Made by a program: the position numbers and the translations under genes
DNA from: Stratiolaelaps scimitus
Lineage: Eukaryota; Arthropoda; Arachnida; Mesostigmata; Laelapidae
DNA length: 64,000 bases
Reading direction: 5' to 3'
NCBI GenBank assembly: GCA_019614645.1
Contig: JABWDB010000007.1
Coordinates: 11,173,501-11,237,500 of the forward strand
Notes under the pieces: generated by a model
Seen by the model: only the letters and a program-made list of their open reading frames with translations
Databases searched by the model: none
What the model was told of the DNA's origin: nothing
Shown here: positions 57,929 through 64,000 of the stretch, piece after piece
Numbering within the stretch: position 1 is the first letter of the stretch
Layout of the letters: each line of letters opens with the position of its first letter

Positions 57929-58300
57929 ATGATCTATCAACTTGGACAATTCAAACGTTTCGTGGCTGTGTTACCAGCTGTTCAGGTCCTGCGCGCTCTA
58001 TCAAACGTGGTATCTAACGGAGCTGATGGGAGCAGCAGCAGCAGCAGAAATAACAACAACCACAAGAACAACAATAGCCCGAAGCGACTCCCTCGTCCAA
58101 CACTAGCTACAAGACTCAGCTCAAACCCATTACCGCCATTAGGGTGCGAGGCGTCTGTGAATCATCAATTTGCCAATTCGACAACTACCTTCCTCTCTTC
58201 CGGTGGCTCAGCAAAGCAGCGGCGGCTAACTGGGCATCAGATGTCCTTGTTACCTTGTCCGCCAAAGCAAACGGAGTGCATCTCGCGCTGTCGACAACAG
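57929..58300 (+). CDS. candidate exon with Ser/Asn low complexity
   Basis: An ATG starts MIYQLGQFKRFVAVLPAVQV. There is a Ser/Asn/Lys low-complexity stretch (SSSSSRNNNNHKNNN) and a Pro/Ser-rich remainder. Near the end a CAG|GTACAC donor occurs at 58300; otherwise the frame stops at 58315. Codon use is mixed and not repeat-driven outside the Ser/Asn tract. Function unknown; disordered regulatory proteins often look like this. Confidence 0.32.
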
Positions 58301-58342
58301 GGTACACACCATTAATGCAACGTTTGCAAGACTCACAAACAT

Positions 58343-58393
58343 GTAAAGGTTTTATTGGCTGATTAAAGGAACAGTCATACTGTATTGTACTGA
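58343..58393 (+). repeat. dispersed ~50-bp repeat, copy 3
   Basis: gtaaaggttttattggctga then ttaaaggaac. More diverged at its right end than copies 1 and 2. Confidence 0.55.
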
Positions 58394-58399
58394 GTACCT

Positions 58400-59390
58400 C
58401 GACGTAACAGTCCTTAACACATCCTGCTAGCTTATAGCTTAACGGTAATACGCTTCGCTGTTTATACCACAATCGAAGAAGTCCCGGTGTTCCTTTCTTT
58501 TGACGACAACTGAGCAAAGAAGTTACTACGTCTGTATCAGGATTCACAGCCAATGTCGCCTGGTATGTCACCCCTCAGATTCAATGTCCTTAGGTGGGAG
58601 AAAGCCACCTGCTTGGGAGGGGATGAAATCCGCGTCGGAGGCCAAATAACCGAATTCTCCCAAGTATCAATGATTTCACCCTGTGGAAGGCGACGCTATC
58701 TCGTTGGTAATATGTATGTCTCCTTCTCACGTATGTGCTGTTGTCGCATGCTTTGCCTCAAATAAAAATATACGACCAAACCATAAGACGCACGTGCTAG
58801 ACCACCATAAGATGCTTCTAAGAAGAACGACCCTATGGGGAAGGCGTGTTCGAAGTGCCTATGGGTCGCCTTTGGTAAATATAATACATGTTAGGGTTCA
58901 TGGCTCACACGTTCTGAGATACACGTTAGGCATTGTGTATTGAACTTTTCGATGTACGTATACCTAACAAACCCTGTGTTCATCCTGTGAAAATAGACAA
59001 CGGTATTAACGACGACGCCTGATAGTACATACGTATAAACGGCCCCCACTTGAGCCCGACTGTGACAGAATACAATATTATAATCCCAACAAAGGCGGGA
59101 ACAGTGTTTGATGAGTAAGCGATAACACAGCAATACTCCGGTGCGAATATCATTGTGTATTCCATCTTACCTAGTATATCGTATGTGTTTAACACAACAA
59201 ATATAGACACACAAATGCGTGTAAAATCTTCATCCCAGTATCTCATGGGCCTTTTTACGTTCTTACGTGATACGTTCTTATCGTGAATATGAGACCACCT
59301 TTCAATCGTCGCCTCGCCCCGAGCAGCCAGGTTAGACATGTTTTCAATTGCTATCTGTCCCCCGTGCGCGTATGTGTGAAGTACACACAG
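58400..59390. other. spacer
   Basis: No supported exon. Confidence 0.35.
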
Positions 59391-59397
59391 GCCCACA

Positions 59398-59688
59398 TTA
59401 TGGCTGTCTCTCGGCACTCGCCGTTCGGAAAGCAACGAAGGATGACAATGATACGAGGATACGGGAAAACGAGAGGGGAAATTCACGAAGCCCTTCCCGG
59501 TGAAGGGAGCCACGCGACTTTCGCCACGACGGTGAACAGCAGGAGAAAACTCCTCGCCCGGTCAGACGCAACACCACATGGTGATGGCTATGTGGCCATT
59601 GGCTGCTGCTGCTGCTGTTTGTAGCGAGCAGGGATAAAAGTGACGTTTTTACGTCGTCGTCCGAGATCTCTCGGGGCTTCTCTGGCAT
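59398..59688 (-). CDS. open frame, possible first coding exon
   Basis: A minus-strand ATG opens 96 codons: MPEKPREISDDDVKTSLLSL, then a Ser run (from CAG/CTG repeat) and a His-rich patch. An early GACGAC|GTAAAA could be a donor. No motif is recognised; start context is modest. Confidence 0.22.
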   Translation of the reverse strand: MPEKPREISDDDVKTSLLSLLATNSSSSSQWPHSHHHVVLRLTGRGVFSCCSPSWRKSRGSLHREGLREFPLSFSRILVSLSSFVAFRTASAERQP

Positions 59689-59689
59689 G

Positions 59690-62210
59690 CAACGAGCGCC
59701 TATATCACAGTGGCTGCTAACGCCTAGAGGAAAGCCGGGTGATGGGCTCTTTTTTTTCGCAACTTGCGCCCCACCCTATACTATGGCACCCTGTAACGGG
59801 GCCTACCACCACCCGGTTCCTTCAACTGGGATCCACCAACTGGGATCCCTTGCTGGGGCAACCTAAGGAGGGCATTGCGGTGTACATCGTCTCACACGTC
59901 CTCCTCATAGAAAGTCGCACGGATAAATGCTATACGGCGATTTGTGCGTACGGGGATATTTGCGGACACGCGCGTGAATAGAAACGTAGATTAACGCCTT
60001 GGCTAACAGAACGTTTTTATACTGCGCGTTACATTGGCATGGGTAGAAAATAGTCGTATCCGATGTAAATAGTTGATTGGTATCACTGCTTGACTGACAT
60101 GTGTTGTACATGGAACACATTAGTAGTCGTTAGGACGAAGGCCACAGTGTATACCTATGCAGAAGGAATAAATGGAATTTTCAGTGCTAAAAACTGTTCT
60201 CTCCTAGAGCCATTTTCTATCGTGATAAATTCATCTTAGAGGAAAATATAAAGAAAATACGTCCACAAACAGTTACCTCAGTGGGACGTCGAATTTTGCT
60301 GAAAATTTTGAAATATGGGTGGGATTTTAAGCAAATGTTGTGGTTCCCTCAGACACGTTCCAATTTAAAGTCGAGTTCATCTTTTTGTATTTTAGGTGAC
60401 CCCCGCGCCATGGAGTACCCGTTGCCCAGATGACCTGAGCTTCAGGATAGGGGGTGAAATATTTTAGGTCTATTAAACGTAAGTATAGAAATTGTGAATT
60501 TTGCCGTAATATCTGTTTACAATCTTCACCGGACTAGCCACCATTGTCTCGGCGTAGATGATGTGCGCAGTTATGCTCACGACACCACTATCATATACTC
60601 CAGCATCAGCTGATTGTCACACCAGTTCACTTGATTCTGACAGCTGCTGAGTAAGGTTCCTTCCCGGGACACAGTTCCATGACAGCTTCATGGATTTATT
60701 AATAATTCCATACGTCTCCTTTAAACCATCAATTCTAAATAAATTTTGGTTTACGGCTGGCCGCCAGCCCGTCTCCCATCAGACGTGTCTCAGTTCTTAT
60801 CTGTATGGTATTATTACGAGAAATTGTCGCGAAAACAATCGACACTTCCCCGAGGTCAAGTGAGGAATTCAGTCAACCTGGGACGTCTCATTGAAGCTAC
60901 GACCTGGGACGCGACATGATCGTTGCGGTGTCGTTCCATAATGAGATCATTTTTAAATATATCGTACTGTCCAAGAGTACCTTGTGAATGTTTCAAGCTT
61001 GAGCAATTAGCTAAGTCATTTCCCGTCCCCCGTTTTTAAGACGAACCGATTGCCATTGCGGAACTCGTGCATTGCTCAACTACATAGATGCCTGCTCGTA
61101 ATAATCACGACAATTGAATCTTTGACATTAAATGTGTAGACTCTTATGAAATTCAGTTGATTTTCGAAGGCGTCGCGTAAAGTGGGAATGTCTGTAGCAT
61201 ATATATATATACCTGGTATCCTGGTATCCTATTCAATCTGTCTGTTTATCTTAATCGAACTGAAGATCAATCTCAACATGCTCGTATTGTAACCACTAAA
61301 CGATAGTAGTAATAATAATACAATTTCCATGTAGATGGTCTTGGCTTAACGCTTGAAATACTGTTTTAGCTACACGCACGAAGTTGAACACATTAACTAA
61401 CTTTCACATGCTGTTCCAACTTCCTTCGAAATAGTTAGAAAAAGGCATAATATTTCCCAGTTTACCGACGTTGGCATTCTTTGAAATCCATTTTGAAATC
61501 CGAAATCGAATCTGTGTACCGTATTGTCTACTATAGGGGTCTACCATTGGTTGATCCGCGCCACTTACGGGGATCACCCCGACTAATCGCCCCCCCCCCA
61601 AAGAATTCCTAATTATTGTATGTTTGAATAATCCTTGCTAAACGTCCATGTCTAGAAATGTATTGTCCATTTTACGCACAATGGTACACGATCCCAAAAG
61701 CCAATTTTATAGATACATGCCTAAGAAGTTCTATAAACATTGTCGATATAATTTGCCAAGAACGTCGCGATTCTCCGCTAAAGGCAAATACAGAGATACA
61801 CATGAGTTCAAACGATTTACCGCGTTAAAAATATACGCAAATAACGAAAATTATTATACACATGAACGTAGTTGAATTTTCATCGATTTATAGCTTCAAT
61901 GGAAATAATGCTGCTATTTTGCTATAGGCGATTATTAAGCTAGGGACGACTACTAATCGAGGAACGGACAATCGTGCAATACTGTGAATAGACAATCCAA
62001 TGCGCCGCAGAAATCGATATTGTTTATTTGCCGCACTGAAGCTGCTGTGCTGACTTTGTTGGGGCGTTTATTTGATTTTCCTTTCTTTGTTTCTTGTCTG
62101 GGCGAGATCCTATTGTCGACAGTATTAGGGATCATTTCCAGCTCTTCAGCTGTTCTATCTTATTTTGTTCTCCTGTGTTGTGCTCCTATTTGCGGTGGCT
62201 GGGTCCCAAG
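59690..62210. other. AT-rich spacer
   Basis: No supported gene. Includes a direct repeat of caactgggatcc (about 59826-59850), a short TA run near 61200 and a C-tract near 61590. A 75-codon basic frame at 61648-61875 has no support. Confidence 0.35.
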
Positions 62211-62213
62211 AGG

Positions 62214-62345
62214 ATGACATCCAGTGATGACATGTCGAATCCCTCCTCAGACAAGGAGCACCATTCCATGTCGTTTGGCTGCGCCGCCATTCTAGCTAGG
62301 CGTCAGGCCCATTGGGAACTTCATGGGGCCCCCGTAGGCAACAAG
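62214..62345 (+). CDS. candidate coding exon 1
   Basis: An ATG with A at -3 opens exactly 44 codons in phase 0: MTSSDDMSNPSSDKEHHSMS, then FGCAAILARRQAHWELHGAP and VGNK. It ends at a canonical donor, AACAAG|GTAAGG. Composition is protein-like without repeats. It joins in phase 0 to the candidate exon at 62539. An AG just before the ATG (62210-62211) could be an acceptor instead, if the exon is internal. Function unknown. Confidence 0.42.
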
Positions 62346-62538
62346 GTAAGGTCAAACCTGCGGGACAACATGATCATAGTCAAGAGATTGCTGTCTACCA
62401 CCTCCGGTGGTAGTTCGGGTCTCTGCTATACGCAACTCCTGCCACAAGTATAGACAGACCCTCGACGGTTGGTGTGACCGAAGCAATGCTACGAACCAAT
62501 GCACAACAGACTTCGCGGTCCTTCCTCCATCGGAGCAG

Positions 62539-62592
62539 GATCTATCGCCGCCTCCTCTTGTACGAGTTTCTAACTGCGATCTGCGTCACTGA
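62539..62592 (+). CDS. candidate coding exon 2 (C-terminus)
   Basis: A pyrimidine-rich acceptor (ggtccttcctccatcggagcag) ends at 62538. The exon continues in phase 0 from 62345 with DLSPPPLVRVSNCDLRH and a stop, for a 61-residue product with a 193-nt intron. No AATAAA lies close downstream, so the 3' end is unproven. Confidence 0.32.
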   Translation, partial: DLSPPPLVRVSNCDLRH

Positions 62593-62599
62593 CTGAAGG

Positions 62600-63520
62600 G
62601 ATCAAGGAGGATATTGGCTGAGACTGCCTCGATTCGTCGGTGTACGAAGTGTCCTCAGAGTCAGCGGCGCACCGCTGACTGTCGCGTGCCAATCAGCCAA
62701 CAGCGAATAGGGCAAACTCCCAGTTCTCGTATGGATCTTTCTACCTGTCGGTAACCTACGATGGAATATAGCGACCTGCACTGAGGTCGTAAAACAATGA
62801 AAACGATGTGCTTTCTTGAGCCAGCGGCTGGTAGGGTACACTGATGGGTATTTTTTACCTCGCAACATTGATATAACTCCTGGAACATCGTCCAAATGAC
62901 TCTATAACAAGATTATATGTAAATTATGTCCAGCTTATTCAGTTTCTTTTTCCGCGATTGTTCTAGCGAAATCAATTTACGTCGCTTCGTAATTATTTAT
63001 TCAGGTGAACGTTTCACACGTGTCAGCCCTGGGGGTCACGGAGCTTAGCCTTTCTGCTCGGACGATGTGGGAGGCTACGGTGTGAGCCCCCAGTTGTGAG
63101 ACCCCAAAAAATGTGCAGCATAATATTTTTTTGCCTTTTGTTACTTTATACGCTTGTTGCGGCTGCAAGATTTTAAAGTTTTGAGTCCAATATAAATATT
63201 GCTCGCAATAAGTGATAGGTATGGATGATGTTGCGTCGCCCTTAAGGACACAATAATTCGTTTAAGCACTATTTGCATCATTGAATCAATTCATATAACA
63301 TAGCTCGCCGGGCAGACGCGGGCTAGATGTGCCTGTGGTTTTAATTAGAAATATTCATTTTCCAGATTGTATAATCCTAGACCGGTGATATCATGGTCGG
63401 TGTAATAGTACCTGTGCGATTTTTTCCTAGCTAGCACATGTCTTTCTTAGAAGCTCCTGCTGTGATTGTGCTGTGGTTGTATTGTTCTTTTTCTTTTATG
63501 TCAGAACACTGTTTACCTTT
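62600..63520. other. spacer
   Basis: No supported gene. Confidence 0.35.
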
Positions 63521-63528
63521 TATTACAG

Positions 63529-63900
63529 TTAGTTTAGATAATATCGAAAATCAAACAAACCCCGCCTCCACCATGATCCCACGAAACGCAGGCCGCCACC
63601 CGGCGGTTCATTTTCTATCGGAAGTGATGCTATTGTAAGATAATGCAAAAACACCTTTTTCACATCGGGCTGTGTTGGAAATTCAGCGGTAGGCAGGCCC
63701 AACCAGCATCGTTCAGAAACAATGCCCCCTATTACCAACGAGCTTCGATCTGACATTGGTGTCGTCATAGAACGGGAGAACGACAATGCTGTTTTCCCCG
63801 ATAGAACGGCACGGACGGGGTAGTCGATAGCGAATCGTATGGGCGGCCAGGGTAAAATGAATGGGACGTCGATAACGAACGCTTCGCGTCGAGAGGTATC
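63529..63900 (-). CDS. open frame at the window end, possible exon
   Basis: The minus strand is open for 123 codons from just after a TAG (63901-63903). The 5' half is protein-like (AFVIDVPFILPWPPIRFAID, then SLVIGGIVSERCWLGLP). The first ATG is at about 63768, so upstream splicing from outside the window is likely if it is real. A donor-like AAG|GTGTTT occurs about 60 codons before the stop. No family recognised. Confidence 0.25.
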   Translation of the reverse strand, partial: DTSRREAFVIDVPFILPWPPIRFAIDYPVRAVLSGKTALSFSRSMTTPMSDRSSLVIGGIVSERCWLGLPTAEFPTQPDVKKVFLHYLTIASLPIENEPPGGGLRFVGSWWRRGLFDFRYYLN

Positions 63901-64000
63901 CTACCCCCGCCTTGCGGCTGCCAATCGATAGAGCATTAAACAGACCCCACTTTTTTTGCGTTCAGGCGGCCTCAATGAGAAAACGCCGCTCGATTGGAAC

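Noticed and set aside
61648..61875. A 75-codon basic frame
   Set aside because: ATG present but AT-rich, no TATA, splice or poly(A) evidence and no recognisable motif.
1..64000. CRISPR array, prophage, operon or bacterial defence system
   Set aside because: No regularly spaced direct repeats and no prokaryotic gene layout; splice signals and microsatellites show this is nuclear eukaryotic DNA.
1..64000. Reverse transcriptase or LTR/LINE coding remnants
   Set aside because: No YxDD-type motif or long polyprotein frame seen in any frame; a profile search would be needed to exclude very old fragments.

Overview
The window is eukaryotic nuclear DNA, most likely from an arthropod. Genes are sparse. 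Candidate exons carry GT-AG splice signals and there are no bacterial-style operons. CpG is not obviously depleted. Long (TA)n, (TC)n and (GA)n microsatellites are scattered through AT-rich spacer. The TRAF-family gene with decayed tandem copies and the overall texture would fit a chelicerate such as a parasitiform mite, but that is a guess from texture and not from a sequence match.

Two protein genes are well supported. At the left end is an intact TRAF-like protein (2067-3266, +; RING, TRAF-type zinc finger, coiled coil, MATH/TRAF-C). Upstream of it lie the remains of two older tandem copies (about 525-815 and 1165-1935). At 14431-16494 (-) is a type I membrane protein: a cadherin-like fold candidate, a second Cys-containing domain, a Thr-rich mucin-like stalk, one transmembrane helix and a short basic tail. 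About 0.8 kb away, head to head with it, is a CpG-rich block with a 633-nt open exon that ends exactly at a strong splice donor (17301-17933, +).

The rest is mostly non-coding spacer with candidate exons of low to moderate confidence. The better ones are a transmembrane exon at 21792-22070 (-), a compact Cys-rich mini-gene with TATA box and AATAAA at 38603-38865 (-), a terminal exon with polypyrimidine tract and AATAAA at 42155-42358 (-), an exon with a canonical donor near 44.6 kb (-), a cluster of open frames at 50.1-51.2 kb on both strands, a two-exon candidate at 52280-53013 (+) and a two-exon candidate at 62214-62592 (+). At this base composition, open frames of 80-100 codons arise by chance many times in 64 kb of six-frame sequence. 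Candidates without splice, TATA or poly(A) support are therefore scored low.

Repeat content includes a 273-bp foldback (MITE-like) element at 12733-13005, a long imperfect hairpin at 56193-56350, interleaved inverted repeats at 28.8 kb, a three-copy dispersed repeat (35.6, 50.04 and 58.34 kb), a degenerate duplicated block (19.75 and 20.81 kb), a mariner-type transposase N-terminal relic at 19.1 kb and many microsatellites. I found no rRNA gene, no complete tRNA gene, no CRISPR array and no virus-like or multi-gene defence system. The most unusual content is the TRAF gene/pseudogene series, the mucin-stalk receptor and the foldback elements.
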